Shown here: piece after piece, positions 1 through 9,654 of the stretch | Layout of the letters: each line of letters opens with the position of its first letter | How positions within the stretch are numbered: the first letter of the stretch is position 1 | NCBI GenBank assembly: GCA_019636195.1 | Contig: JAHBYA010000001.1 | Coordinates: forward strand, 1-64,000 | DNA from: Planctomycetota bacterium | GTDB taxonomy: Bacteria; Planctomycetota; UBA8742; UBA2392 | Length of the DNA: 64,000 nucleotides | Direction: 5' to 3' | The notes under the pieces: model-generated | Seen by the model: the letters and a program-made list of their open reading frames with translations, nothing else | What the model was told of the DNA's origin: nothing | Databases searched by the model: none | Position numbers and translations under genes: made by a program

Positions 1-56
1 AGACGCCTTGTCGACTTTCGTGCCATGAGGGCGCTGCTGAACTGCGGCCCGGTTGA

Positions 57-1022
57 ATGTATGTTGCGCGAGTGACCACGCTTGACGACATTCGTGCAGC
101 CGCGCAGCGCATCAAGGGCGTGGCCCACGTGACCCCGGTGCACACTTCGCGCAGCGTGAACGAGCACGTCGGCGCGGAAGTCTTTTTCAAGTGCGAGAAC
201 TTTCAGCGTGTCGGCGCGTTCAAGTTTCGCGGCGCGTACAACGCGCTTTCGCAGTTGTCGCCGGAGCAGCGCAAAGGCGGCGTGCTGACGTACAGCTCGG
301 GCAATCATGCGCAGGCGATTGCGCTGGCGGGCAAGCTGCTGGGCATCCGCACGCTGATCGTGATGCCGGACGACTCGCCGGAGGTCAAGCAGCGGGCCAC
401 GCGCGGCTACGGCGCCGAGATTGTGCTGTACGACAAGCGCAAGGCCGCACGTGAAGAGCTGGGCCGCAAGCTTGCGACAGAGCGCGGCATGACCGTCATC
501 CCGCCCTACGACCACGCCGACATCATCGCCGGCCAGGGCACCACGGCGCTGGAGTTGCATGAGCAGGTACCCGCGCTGGACGTGCTGCTGGCGCCCTGCG
601 GCGGCGGCGGATTGCTGAGCGGCTGTGCGGTCGCGACCAAGGCCTTGAACCCGTCGTGCGAGGTGATCGGCGTTGAGCCGCTGACCGCCGACGACGCCAC
701 GCGCAGTTTTCGCAAGGGCGAATTGCAGACCGTGCTGAACCCGCCCACCATCGCTGACGGCGCGCGCACGCCCAGCCTGGGCGAGCTGACGTTTCCGCTG
801 TTGCTTGAGTATGTCGATGAAATGGTCACGGTGCCGGACACCAGCATCGTGGCCGCCATGCGATTCATCTGGGAGCGCATGAAGCTGGTGGTTGAGCCCA
901 CGGGCGCGCTGGCGTATGCGGCAATCCACAGCAGCAAACTGAAACGCCGCGGCAAGCGCATCGGCGTGATACTCAGCGGCGGCAATGTTGACCTGTCAAG
1001 TGTGGGCGCGCTGTTTGCCTAG
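57..1022 (+). CDS. PLP-dependent threonine/serine ammonia-lyase-like enzyme
   Basis: Encodes 321 residues of the fold-type II PLP family that includes catabolic threonine ammonia-lyase and serine racemase; the expected reaction is deamination of threonine or serine to a 2-oxoacid and ammonia in the cytosol. The PLP lysine lies in the GAFKFRGA motif, the substrate loop reads SSGNHAQA, and a GGGGLLSG phosphate-binding loop follows near residue 180. The length matches the short form without the C-terminal ACT regulatory domain, so isoleucine feedback is not expected. The ATG at 57 is the only upstream ATG; a GTG at 72 is an alternative because neither has a clear ribosome site. The stop overlaps the convergent kinase gene by 4 nt. 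Deaminase versus racemase cannot be decided from sequence. Confidence 0.9.
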   Translation: MYVARVTTLDDIRAAAQRIKGVAHVTPVHTSRSVNEHVGAEVFFKCENFQRVGAFKFRGAYNALSQLSPEQRKGGVLTYSSGNHAQAIALAGKLLGIRTLIVMPDDSPEVKQRATRGYGAEIVLYDKRKAAREELGRKLATERGMTVIPPYDHADIIAGQGTTALELHEQVPALDVLLAPCGGGGLLSGCAVATKALNPSCEVIGVEPLTADDATRSFRKGELQTVLNPPTIADGARTPSLGELTFPLLLEYVDEMVTVPDTSIVAAMRFIWERMKLVVEPTGALAYAAIHSSKLKRRGKRIGVILSGGNVDLSSVGALFA

Positions 1023-3418
1023 CCGCCGCGGCGCTGGACTTCGAATTCCATTGCCTTGCGTTCGCGTTCGTACAAACCGGTCTGGGCCCACTGCCCCAGC
1101 CAGTAGCTGCACAGACCGAGGCGGCTGCGGTCCAGCGCGTATTGCGCGAGCTCGCGGCAGGCGTCGGCTTTCAGGCGACGGGCGCGGACGTTGTCCTTTT
1201 CTACGGCCAGAACAGCCTGGGCGCGCGAGGCTGCTTCGCCCATCAACCGCTCGGCATAGAGCGGCGTGGCCTTGGCCTCAGCCGCCAGATCCTCGCCCTC
1301 TTTCAGCAACATGGCGATCAGTTCAGCACGGGATTCTTCCGCCAGCGCGGCAATACGCATACGGCGGACGTCCTCGTGTGCAGCGGATACTGCCTCAAGG
1401 CCGGCCGTGGCGCGTTCATCGCCGTCGATCACGGCCAGCACGCGCTGGAAGAGCTGCTTGGCTTCGTCGAGTTTTTCGTCGGCCTCGTTGAACTTGCGGT
1501 CGTTCGCCAGCGGCCGCCACTCTTCAAGAATCACCTCGGCGTCGTCGTTCAGGCCCAGCACGCGCTGCTCATCGACTTTGCGGATATACCACAGTGTGCC
1601 GACAATGCCGCCGATCACCAGCACGATCGTCAGCATTACGCCCGCAACTTCCTTCTTGTTGCGGCCGACCCACTTCATGAACAGGCGGATTGGCGAGTAA
1701 TCGACCGAGCCCATCGCCCGGCCTTCGGTAAAGTTGCGGATGTTCTCGGCCAGTTCCTTGACTGACTTGGGGCGCGCTTCCAGGTCTTTTTCAAGGCACA
1801 GCAGCGCCAGGCGCTCAAGCTCGGCGGGGACTTCGACTTCAGGGTTGCGCTGGCTGGGCTTGATCGGCGTAAGCTCGCGCACCTGCTCGAGGACTTCATC
1901 GCTGGTCTTGCCGGTCCACGGCGAGCGCAGGGCGAGCATTTCGTACAGGATCACGCCCATGCTGAAGATGTCGGTCTTGGGGCCGATCGCATCCAGGTCG
2001 CCGCGGGCCTGCTCAGGCGACATGTAGCTGGGCGTGCCGATGACGCTGCCCATCATGGTGTGCACCGAGCCGCTGTCGAGGCGGTCGGTCATCACGATGC
2101 CGCTGTCGTTGTCGCTGACAAACTCGCGGCCGACGACCTTGGCCACGCCCCAGTCCATGACCTGCACTTCGCCGAACTTGCCGACCATGATGTTGGCGGG
2201 CTTGAGGTCGCGGTGGATAACGCCGCGGTTGTGGGCGAAGCTCATGCCTTCGCAGATCTTGATAAAGATGTCCAGCAGCTTCAGCAGCGGGTACTCGCGG
2301 CGCAGGTCGCGGTTGCCTTCGCGCAGCTTGAGCAGGATTTCGGCAAGGCTCAACCCCTCAACGAACTTCATGGTGAAGTACAGGTTGCCCGCGCCGTCCA
2401 CGCCCATTTCGTGCACCGGCACAATGTTCGGGTGTTCCAGCTGGCCGGTGATCTGGGCTTCTTCAAGGAAGCGTTCGACAATGTCGCGGCGGCCCAGCAA
2501 CTCTTTGCGCAACACCTTCAGCGCCACGCTGCGGCGCAGTTCGGTGTCTTCAACTTCCAGTACCTTGCCCATGCCGCCGCGCGCAATCTCGCGGATCACG
2601 ACGTAGCGCTTCTTGTCGCTGGTAGCGTCGGGCTGAAACTGTGCCAGCGACGACTGCATTTTGTCGCTGATCAGCTTCACGCCTTCGCCAAGTTCCATCT
2701 GCTCGCGCACCTGCGCAATCGTCATCGCGCTGCCCGCGATGATTGTGCCTGCCGGGACCTCCTTGCCCACGTCGCCGACCGCGTCGCTGTCGTCGTGCAA
2801 CGACCAGCCCGCGCCCTTGCTGCCGGTGCCGCTGCGGCTGGTGTTGCCGGTGGCCTTGCGGTCGGTAGTCTTGCGCCCTGTGTTTGAGCGGCTGTCCTCG
2901 ACATTACTGGTGTGCTTGTCGGTGTGGCGCTTGGTGCCCGAGTCATTCAGCGGCCGGTGCGTGGGACGCTCCTGCTTCGGCGGTTCCTGCACCTGGCGCG
3001 TGGGTTTTTGCTCCGGGCGCGGCGGGGCCTTGGCAGTAGGTTCATCGGTCCAGTCGGCTTCGGCGTCGATCGCCTCAAGGGCAATGTCATCGCTCTCGTC
3101 ATCAACCTGCCGGGCCATCGGGTTGGTGCGCCAGTGGGGGTTTTCCACAAGCGTCATGCCCGCGTCAGGCGGCTGTGCGGACTTGCTGCCCTCAGTGCTG
3201 CTGCCGTTCTTGCTGAAGATGTCAAAGAGCTGCTGGCCCTGCTCACGGGTGAAGTGGCCCTTGCGAATGACGAAGGCCAGCATCGTCAACTGTTTCTCGA
3301 GGGACTTCTTGCGCCGGAACTCTGTGCGCAATGTTTCAGCCTCAAGGGCAGAGACGTAGCTGCCGTTCTCGAGGTATGTCAGAAATGCTTCATCAACGTT
3401 GGCGTTGCCAGCCGACAT
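1019..3418 (-). CDS. membrane-anchored Ser/Thr protein kinase
   Basis: A Hanks-type kinase of 799 residues from the ATG at 3418; an in-frame ATG 21 nt upstream is less likely. Residues 1-70 form a helical segment, 80-235 are charged and low in complexity, and the kinase domain spans about 270-545. Visible motifs are the glycine loop ARGGMGKV, the lysine in VALKVLRK, HRDLKPANIMV, DWGVAK in place of DFG, and GTPSYMSPEQ. A single transmembrane helix near 590-612 is followed by a helical C-terminal domain rich in Ala, Glu and Arg that would lie across the membrane and may sense a signal. DWG variants are known in active bacterial kinases, so activity is likely. A TATGAT hexamer upstream could be a -10 box. 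No partner phosphatase is adjacent. Confidence 0.92.
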   Translation of the reverse strand: MSAGNANVDEAFLTYLENGSYVSALEAETLRTEFRRKKSLEKQLTMLAFVIRKGHFTREQGQQLFDIFSKNGSSTEGSKSAQPPDAGMTLVENPHWRTNPMARQVDDESDDIALEAIDAEADWTDEPTAKAPPRPEQKPTRQVQEPPKQERPTHRPLNDSGTKRHTDKHTSNVEDSRSNTGRKTTDRKATGNTSRSGTGSKGAGWSLHDDSDAVGDVGKEVPAGTIIAGSAMTIAQVREQMELGEGVKLISDKMQSSLAQFQPDATSDKKRYVVIREIARGGMGKVLEVEDTELRRSVALKVLRKELLGRRDIVERFLEEAQITGQLEHPNIVPVHEMGVDGAGNLYFTMKFVEGLSLAEILLKLREGNRDLRREYPLLKLLDIFIKICEGMSFAHNRGVIHRDLKPANIMVGKFGEVQVMDWGVAKVVGREFVSDNDSGIVMTDRLDSGSVHTMMGSVIGTPSYMSPEQARGDLDAIGPKTDIFSMGVILYEMLALRSPWTGKTSDEVLEQVRELTPIKPSQRNPEVEVPAELERLALLCLEKDLEARPKSVKELAENIRNFTEGRAMGSVDYSPIRLFMKWVGRNKKEVAGVMLTIVLVIGGIVGTLWYIRKVDEQRVLGLNDDAEVILEEWRPLANDRKFNEADEKLDEAKQLFQRVLAVIDGDERATAGLEAVSAAHEDVRRMRIAALAEESRAELIAMLLKEGEDLAAEAKATPLYAERLMGEAASRAQAVLAVEKDNVRARRLKADACRELAQYALDRSRLGLCSYWLGQWAQTGLYERERKAMEFEVQRRGG

Positions 3419-3509
3419 TGCCGTTCGTCCGTTTACCACCCGAGGTCGGAATCATACCCGCCCCGACATTGCACAGAATAGACAAAAGTTCCAAATCTAC
3501 CGAGGCGCA

Positions 3510-6368
3510 TTAACGCGCCTTCAGCAGCTCGGCAATAATAGCGGCAACCCTTGCTGTGGACAGCGCAAAAGTCCGGGTACGGTCTGAACGCGCGATGTTC
3601 AAGCCCACCACGCGGCCCGAGTGGTCGAACACCGGGCTGCCCTGCTGGTTCGGCAGCACCACACCGTCGTGCTGGATCACCGGGCCCATGTGCGTGCAGC
3701 GGTCGTTGATCGGGCCCTTCACGTTCGGCCTGCCTCCGCCGGGCGGCGGCGGCGGGGCGTCTTCTTCAGCCAGTTCAATATCGATGCTGACTTCCTTGCC
3801 GTCGCGTTGCAGCACGACCGCAATGCTGTCGCCGATCTTGCGGGCGCTGACGGCGGCATCCACGTCGCGCTGTTGGCGCACTTCTTTGCCGTCCACCTTC
3901 AGCAGCATTTCACCGCTGGTAATGCCCGCCAGCTCCGCCGGCGAGCCCGCCTTGACCGCGCCAATCTCAACGCCCTTGTCCTTGGGGCGGCAACCCTGAA
4001 TGCCGAGTTCCGGTTTGCCGGTGCCCTTGGCGGGCGGGGCCTGCCCGGTGCCCGCACCGCGCGGCACCAGCGTTACGCTGAGCTTGAGCGTCTGTTCGCC
4101 GCGCCTCACGTCCAGTGTGATAGTCTCATCGCTCTTGCGCCCGCGAATCATGGCGATCAGGCTGTTCCAGTCAGGCACAGCCTGGCCGCTCATGGCCGTA
4201 ATCACGTCGCCAACCTTTACGCCGCCCTTTTCGGCGGGGCCGCCTGCCGTCACTTGCGTGACTTCTGCGCCGCCGCCGGCGGCGTCGCGGGCGTTGATGC
4301 CGAGAAACGGGCTGTTGGGGTCGGGCGCGCCGCCTATCTTGTCGGTGTCGTAGGGCGGCAGCGCGACAAAGCCGTGCGCCAGCGCCTTGCCGCGCGCATC
4401 CAGCGTTGCCAGCAGCGTGCCGATGGCGGGGAACTCATCGGCGGTTTTGCTTTCCTTGAACTCGATGAACTTGCTGAACGTGCGGCCGGCCTTGAGCAGC
4501 GCGACGTCGTAGCGGTCGTTGCGGCCCACCAGCTTGGCTTCAAAGGGCGTGGTGCCGTCCAGCAGTTCAAACTTGCTGTCCCAGTCGATCTGGCTGGCCT
4601 TGGTTACAAGGTGCCCGTCGGCGCTGACTGCGGTAGCAAACGCCACCTGCTTGCCGGATTGCCGGATCGGGAACACGGCGCCGGCCATGGGCGCCAGTTT
4701 GGCGTCCCACAGCTTCAGCAGGTTGTCGCCCTGCTTCCAGTCCGGCCGTGACAGCAGGCCGCTCTTGCCGCCGCCGCCGCCCAAATCTCCGGTGCCGTAG
4801 CTGAACTTGATCTTTTCCTTGCCGTAGCCGCGCCGCACCAGCAGTTCAGTCTCGGCGCCGGCCGGCGTGTTCAGCATTTCGTTGGCGAACTCGAGCGTGG
4901 TGCTGATCTTGACCTCCCCCACCTGCTCAATGATGTCGCCCATCTTCAAGCCGGCGTTGAACGCAAGCCCGCCTTCGGTCAGGTCAACGATTTTCGCGCC
5001 GCCCTGCCCGAACACGCGCGCCCCGAACGCGGGCACCGTCAGCTTGGCGGTCACGCGCTTGCCCTTGCGGCTGATGCGCAACTCTTCGTCGCCGGTCAGG
5101 CCCTTTTCGATCACCAGTGTTACCCAATCGTTGGCGCTTTCGATCTTCTGGTTGCCGAGGCGCTCAATGATGTCGTCGGGCAGAAAGCCCGCGCCCTCGG
5201 CGGGCGAATTGGGCGCCACGTCATCGACACGAATGCCGCCCCGTGAACGCACCCGCAGGCCGATCAAGGGCTTGGCGTTGGCGCGGCGCGCCCAGTTCAG
5301 CCATTCCTGGTAATCCTTGCGCTGGCGCAGCGGGTCAAGGTCCGGGTCTTTCTCGGCGTGGTCGATGTCGGCCCAGCCGGCTTCAACGCTGCGGCGCAGT
5401 GTGGCCACGGCCTTGGCGAACATCGCCTCGGCTTCGCCGCCCTTGAGTTCCGTGCCGTGCAGCGAATACGCGCACGCGGCGTTGTACAGCACTTCGGGCG
5501 GGCGTTTGGCGGGCTTGAGCAGTTCATCGAACAGTTCCGCGCTGCGTTTGTATTGCTTGCCTTGCAGCGCCTGCACAGCCTGCTGGTAGCGTTGCGGCTC
5601 GTTGCCGGTCAGGCCACCTTCCGGGGGCTCGGCCATGCCGCTGCCCCACTGCGGGCCGCGCGCGTTGCCGAAGCCCTCTTTGTTCTTGAACTTGGGCAGC
5701 AGTTCCTTGAACAGGTCAACGGGGGTGACGTTGTTGATACTGACGTTGTTGGTCTGAATGCTCTGGTTGATGGCGACAATCTTGCCGCCCAGGTCAAACA
5801 CCGGGCCGCCGCTGTCGCCACTGATGACGGGCGCGTCAATCACGATCATGCTGCGGGCATTCACGGGCGCTAGGCAGCGGCCCGCGCGCACCACGCCGTC
5901 GCGGCCCGGCTCTGGCCCCAGCGGGTGGCCCATCGGGATCAGCCACTGGCCGGCCTTTACCTTGCCGCTTTCGCCCAGTTCACAGAACGGGACTTTGTCC
6001 GTCCCGACGTCGGCTTTCACCAGGCCGTAATCCATCTTTTCGTGCCATCCGAAGACTTCGGCGGGGTAGCTCTTGCCGCCGTACGCGATTACGGTGCACT
6101 TGCTGCCGACGTTGGTACCGCTTACGTGGCCCGCGGTGGCGACCCAGCCGTCTTCGCTGATGAAGCAGCCGCTGCCGCTGCTGCCGGACATGCGCAGCGC
6201 CACGACGGCAGGGCGCACTTTCTTGACGACGTCCTGAATGCGCTTTTGCAGCGCCGCAAGGTCGTCGAACTTCGCCACCGGCGCGTCAGGGGCGGATTGC
6301 GCCTGCGGGTTGATGGAAAGCAGCAGCGGCGCAAGCAACAATGCAATCAGTGGACGCAGGCGTGCCAT
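3510..6368 (-). CDS. secreted HtrA/DegP-like protein: protease domain, PDZ domains, second degenerate protease-like domain
   Basis: The start is the ATG at 6368, which gives 952 residues beginning with a signal peptide (MARLRPLIALLLAPLLL). Domain 1 is a trypsin-like protease with triad H81 (ATAGH), D113 (KMDYGL) and S186 (SGDSGGP). A TPR-like helical stretch follows (about 260-350), then two PDZ-like segments (about 370-550). A second protease-like block begins near 580: the His position reads HLVTKAS, the Asp motif DRYDVALLK is kept, then two more PDZ-like segments intervene before a C-terminal strand PNQQGSPVFD in which the nucleophile Ser of GNSGGP is gone. It probably acts in periplasmic quality control, with one active and one inactive unit. 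Domain borders are by eye. Confidence 0.85.
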   Translation of the reverse strand: MARLRPLIALLLAPLLLSINPQAQSAPDAPVAKFDDLAALQKRIQDVVKKVRPAVVALRMSGSSGSGCFISEDGWVATAGHVSGTNVGSKCTVIAYGGKSYPAEVFGWHEKMDYGLVKADVGTDKVPFCELGESGKVKAGQWLIPMGHPLGPEPGRDGVVRAGRCLAPVNARSMIVIDAPVISGDSGGPVFDLGGKIVAINQSIQTNNVSINNVTPVDLFKELLPKFKNKEGFGNARGPQWGSGMAEPPEGGLTGNEPQRYQQAVQALQGKQYKRSAELFDELLKPAKRPPEVLYNAACAYSLHGTELKGGEAEAMFAKAVATLRRSVEAGWADIDHAEKDPDLDPLRQRKDYQEWLNWARRANAKPLIGLRVRSRGGIRVDDVAPNSPAEGAGFLPDDIIERLGNQKIESANDWVTLVIEKGLTGDEELRISRKGKRVTAKLTVPAFGARVFGQGGAKIVDLTEGGLAFNAGLKMGDIIEQVGEVKISTTLEFANEMLNTPAGAETELLVRRGYGKEKIKFSYGTGDLGGGGGKSGLLSRPDWKQGDNLLKLWDAKLAPMAGAVFPIRQSGKQVAFATAVSADGHLVTKASQIDWDSKFELLDGTTPFEAKLVGRNDRYDVALLKAGRTFSKFIEFKESKTADEFPAIGTLLATLDARGKALAHGFVALPPYDTDKIGGAPDPNSPFLGINARDAAGGGAEVTQVTAGGPAEKGGVKVGDVITAMSGQAVPDWNSLIAMIRGRKSDETITLDVRRGEQTLKLSVTLVPRGAGTGQAPPAKGTGKPELGIQGCRPKDKGVEIGAVKAGSPAELAGITSGEMLLKVDGKEVRQQRDVDAAVSARKIGDSIAVVLQRDGKEVSIDIELAEEDAPPPPPGGGRPNVKGPINDRCTHMGPVIQHDGVVLPNQQGSPVFDHSGRVVGLNIARSDRTRTFALSTARVAAIIAELLKAR

Positions 6369-6426
6369 CGTGTGCTCCGGTACTATCGGGGCGCGTAATC
6401 TAGCAGCAGGTGCGCCCCGGCCCAAA

Positions 6427-6503
6427 GGGGTCAGACCCTGTTTTCGCTTGGCTGTCAGGCCATACTGCGTCGCTGCCTATCGGCGAAAACAGGGTCTGAC
6501 CCC
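6427..6503. repeat. perfect 21-bp inverted repeat, 35-nt loop
   Basis: The arms at 6427-6447 and 6483-6503 are exact reverse complements; the left arm begins GGGGTCAGACCCTG and the right arm ends with its complement. The pair lies between the divergent HtrA-like and SixA-like genes and ends 16 nt before the phosphatase start. The core GGGTCAG resembles widespread REP-like intergenic repeats often linked to REP-associated tyrosine transposases, which is a resemblance and not proof. If transcribed it would form a strong hairpin in the leader. Confidence 0.85.
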
Positions 6504-6519
6504 CTCACAGGATATCGCA

Positions 6520-6945
6520 ATGCCGACCCTGTACCTCATACGTCACGCCGAACCCCAATCTCCTTACATTTGGAATGGGGCCGACAGCACAAGGCCGCTG
6601 AGCGAGGCCGGCCGCAAACAGGCCCAGCGCATGGGCCAGTTGCTGGCCAAGTCTGGGGCCACCGAGCTGCGGTCAGCCCCCCACCGGCGGTGTGTGGAAA
6701 CCGCCGAACTGATTGGCCAGTTACTGGGTCTGAAGCCCGTCATCGACGAAAGCCTTCACATCGCCCGGCGCTTTGACTTGCCACAGATGGAAGGCACAGC
6801 GATCTGGGTCGCCCACAGCAACAACATTCCCGGTGCTTTAGAGCGCGCAGGCATAGACTGCCACGCCTGCGACCACGCCGGTGCATGGCGGGTGGACTTC
6901 GATGACGAGGGCGGAATCAGCGGGGCGAGTTACCTGCAACCGTAG
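6520..6945 (+). CDS. SixA-like histidine phosphatase family protein
   Basis: The ATG at 6520 gives 141 residues of the phosphoglycerate mutase-like histidine phosphatase branch. The N-terminal LIRHAEP holds the catalytic phospho-accepting His, SAPHRRCVETAE matches the second conserved block, and WVAHSNNI carries the C-terminal His. The short length fits SixA-type phosphohistidine phosphatases rather than metabolic mutases. Reading further upstream is open but crosses the inverted repeat, so the internal ATG is preferred. The substrate is unknown and neighbours give no hint. Confidence 0.8.
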   Translation: MPTLYLIRHAEPQSPYIWNGADSTRPLSEAGRKQAQRMGQLLAKSGATELRSAPHRRCVETAELIGQLLGLKPVIDESLHIARRFDLPQMEGTAIWVAHSNNIPGALERAGIDCHACDHAGAWRVDFDDEGGISGASYLQP

Positions 6946-7066
6946 ATTCCCGTCCCCGGTTGCGCATCGGACGGACGCCGATGCACGCGCCCTGCGCGGG
7001 ACAAGCATGCCACGGGATCGTTGAAAGCGGCTTGAACGGGCACGGCGGACGGGTCAGGATGCCGCC

Positions 7067-7846
7067 ATGACTGAGCACTTCCCCAACGCAGGCGGCTTTG
7101 AACTTGTCGTCAACAATCGCGTTGCGCTGGTTGTGCTGAACTCACCGCCGCGCAACATCCTTACGTCGCAACTGCAAGTCCGGCTTGCCGATGCGCTTGC
7201 AACCCTGCGCGCAGGCCGCGACCACAACGTGGTGTTCCTGATCAGTGCCCTGGCTGACTTCTCGGTCGGGGCCGACGTGGCTGAGCATGTCGGCCGCGAA
7301 AACGTGCAGCGCATGCTTAAGGCCGCGCACGGCCTGATTGCCGAAGTTCTGCGTCACCCGGTGCCCGTGGTGGCATGCCTGCGCGGTCACGCGCTTGGCG
7401 GCGCCTTTGAGCTTGCGCTGGCGTGTGACCACATCATCGCCGCCGCCGACACGAAGCTCGGCACGCCTGAGATCGTTCTGGGTTGCTACCCGCCGGCTGC
7501 GACGGTGCTGGCGCCGCAGAAGCTGCCGGCTGGACTGGCCAGCGAGATGGTCTTGAGCGGGCGCGTTTTCAGCGCGCCCGAAATGGCGCAGCGCGCGGGC
7601 ATTGAAGTGGTGGCGGACCTTGAAGAAGCAGTCAAAGCCGCCGGCGCGCGCTACGCCGACTTGCCGCGCGGCCCGCTGGAGGAAGCAACGAGGCTGATGC
7701 GCTGCGGTGCCGCGGAACGGTTTGAGTCCGCCATCGGCGCCATTGAAGCCGCGTACATTGACAAGTTGTTGCAAATGCACGACGCAACCGAGGGGCCGCA
7801 GGCATTTCTGGCGAAACGAAAACCCGTTTGGGACCACACACTTTAG
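7067..7846 (+). CDS. enoyl-CoA hydratase/isomerase (crotonase) family protein
   Basis: A 259-residue crotonase fold protein, the usual length. The oxyanion hole segment FSVGADVAEH and the block GHALGGAFELALACD are clear, and both catalytic glutamates of classical hydratases are kept (AFELAL and GTPEIVLG). Expected activity is hydration of an acyl-CoA double bond. The FSVGADVAEH wording resembles the dienoyl-CoA hydratase branch (cyclohexadiene-carboxyl-CoA hydratase) more than fatty acid hydratases, but this is only a hint. It stands alone, not in a beta-oxidation operon. Confidence 0.88.
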   Translation: MTEHFPNAGGFELVVNNRVALVVLNSPPRNILTSQLQVRLADALATLRAGRDHNVVFLISALADFSVGADVAEHVGRENVQRMLKAAHGLIAEVLRHPVPVVACLRGHALGGAFELALACDHIIAAADTKLGTPEIVLGCYPPAATVLAPQKLPAGLASEMVLSGRVFSAPEMAQRAGIEVVADLEEAVKAAGARYADLPRGPLEEATRLMRCGAAERFESAIGAIEAAYIDKLLQMHDATEGPQAFLAKRKPVWDHTL

Positions 7847-7926
7847 GGTGCCGGAGGGCTGGTTCTGCCCCTTTAAGGTGGGCTGAGGCCTTCGATTTTC
7901 GTTAGAATGTGGTGAGGAGGAGGACG

Positions 7927-9570
7927 ATGCGCTACTTCATGCCGCTGCTGGCGCTGGCGTTGCTTGGCCTGGCTTTCACAGCCAACCACGCCCAGGACCG
8001 CGAAAAGATCGACCGCCAGGCGATCAAGGAAAATTATGGGCCCGTAAAGGCCGTGATCGCCGACAAGAAGCTGGTGGATGAAACGGTAGCGCAGATCAAG
8101 AAATGCGAAGGCATCCTCGACTACACGTCCGCCATTGAGTTGCTTGGCTGGTTCGACGAATGCGACAAGGCATGGGATTCGGTGGATGGCGACCGCAACG
8201 CCCCCAAAGAATCGCGCGGCCGCCCGACCCAGGCCTACAAGATTGCCAACGCCATCCTTGACGCTGTTCGCACCATGCCGTACGCGGGCGAAGTCATCAA
8301 GTTTACCGATGGCAAAGAGCCCGACATCGCCAACCCCAAGTACCCGCTGCGCGCGCGCATGGCCATGATTGACGCCATCGGCCGCAACTCGGCCAACGAA
8401 GCGTGTATGAAGTTCCTGCTTGAGTACGCCCGTGACGCCGAAAACAAGGCCGACACCGACATGCGCATCGTGGTGATGGGCGCGCTGGCTGCCAAGGGCG
8501 ACAACCCCGAAATCGCGGGGGTATTGATGGCTGCGCTGAAAGACCGCAGCTGGCGCGTGCGCGACGCTGCGATTGAAGGGCTTACGCGCGTGGCAAGCTC
8601 GACCAACGAAGACCAGATTGTGCTGGCGCTGATCAACGCGCTGGCCGCCGAGAACGGCAAACTGCGCGAAAACCTGCGCAATGCCCTGCGCAAGATCACG
8701 GGTGAGCGGCTGGGCACCGACCCTGACGAGTGGGCCGACTGGTTCAAGAGCAAGAAGCGCCAGGACCAGGGGCTGCCCGAGAAGAAGGGCGGCGACAAGG
8801 GCACACGCGTCAAGGTGTTCAAGACCGAGAGCTTCAGCGACCGCTACGTGTTTGTGCTGGACACCTCGGTGTCGATGCTCAAGAAGATCACCGACGAAGA
8901 GAAAGAGAAACTGAAGAAGTCCGTCACCGGCGACGGCGAAGAAAAGGATCCCCGCCGCCCGCTGGACTGGAGCATCATCAACTGCAAGCTGGACCTCGCC
9001 CGCGAAGAGATCATCCGCAGCCTAGAGGTCATGGACCCCAAGCGTACCACGTTCACGGTTGTCAGCTTCGCCGAGAAGATCACCTTCTGGAAAGAAGAGC
9101 TGGTCTCGACGGACCCCAAAAACGTCAACGAGGTCGCCGACTGGCTGCGCGCGATCAAGGGCGGCAAGCTGACCAACGTGTGGGGCGCCATCGACGCCGC
9201 CTTTGACCTGAGCGAGCGCATCGCCGGCGTTGATACCAGCAAGCGCGGTCCCAAGCCCAAGAAGGACAAGGTTGTCACCGGCCCCCACCGCGATGAGGCC
9301 CTGCCCGACACGATCTACCTGTACACCGACGGCTTTGCCACGTACGGCAAGTATGCCGGCGACGACAAGAACTGGCAGAAGTTCAGCCAGGAGGAAAAGT
9401 CCCGGATGTACCACGACATCATGAAGGACATGAAAGAAGAGCTGAAAGACCGCACGCGCGTCTCGCGTATCACCATTCACGCGATCGGCGTGGGCGACCC
9501 ACAGGACACGCACACCATGCGGGACATCGCCGGTATCACGCGCGGCCAGTACGTCGCAATCGGCAAATAG
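7927..9570 (+). CDS. secreted HEAT-repeat and von Willebrand A domain protein
   Basis: The ATG at 7927 follows a strong GAGGAGG ribosome site; an ATG 18 nt earlier lacks one. The 547-residue product has a signal peptide (MRYFMPLLALALLGLAF), a helical region with HEAT-like repeats at about 130-260 (two repeats around SWRVRDAAIEGLTRV), and a C-terminal VWA domain starting near 300. The VWA metal site is present (VLDTSVSM, matching DxSxS) with the later LYTDG motif. Such proteins are common in planctomycetes and likely bind protein partners outside the cytoplasm. The role is unknown. Confidence 0.85.
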   Translation: MRYFMPLLALALLGLAFTANHAQDREKIDRQAIKENYGPVKAVIADKKLVDETVAQIKKCEGILDYTSAIELLGWFDECDKAWDSVDGDRNAPKESRGRPTQAYKIANAILDAVRTMPYAGEVIKFTDGKEPDIANPKYPLRARMAMIDAIGRNSANEACMKFLLEYARDAENKADTDMRIVVMGALAAKGDNPEIAGVLMAALKDRSWRVRDAAIEGLTRVASSTNEDQIVLALINALAAENGKLRENLRNALRKITGERLGTDPDEWADWFKSKKRQDQGLPEKKGGDKGTRVKVFKTESFSDRYVFVLDTSVSMLKKITDEEKEKLKKSVTGDGEEKDPRRPLDWSIINCKLDLAREEIIRSLEVMDPKRTTFTVVSFAEKITFWKEELVSTDPKNVNEVADWLRAIKGGKLTNVWGAIDAAFDLSERIAGVDTSKRGPKPKKDKVVTGPHRDEALPDTIYLYTDGFATYGKYAGDDKNWQKFSQEEKSRMYHDIMKDMKEELKDRTRVSRITIHAIGVGDPQDTHTMRDIAGITRGQYVAIGK

Positions 9571-9582
9571 TCACGAAGATTA

Positions 9583-9617
9583 CCCGGCCCGGCCCGCAAA
9601 GGGCCGGGCTTGCTTTT
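9583..9617 (+). terminator. intrinsic terminator after the VWA/HEAT gene
   Basis: A GC-rich stem (CCCGGCCC paired with GGGCCGGG) closes shortly after the stop at 9570 and is followed by CTTGCTTTT. The stem can register in more than one way because the sequence is repetitive. Confidence 0.5.
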
Positions 9618-9654
9618 CGGCCACGCGCACGCGCGGACGGTGTAAACTCAACCC

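Noticed and set aside
1142..3481. Several long open frames on the plus strand opposite the kinase gene
   Set aside because: They mirror a well-supported kinase; high GC content produces long antisense frames and none shows domain motifs or ribosome sites.
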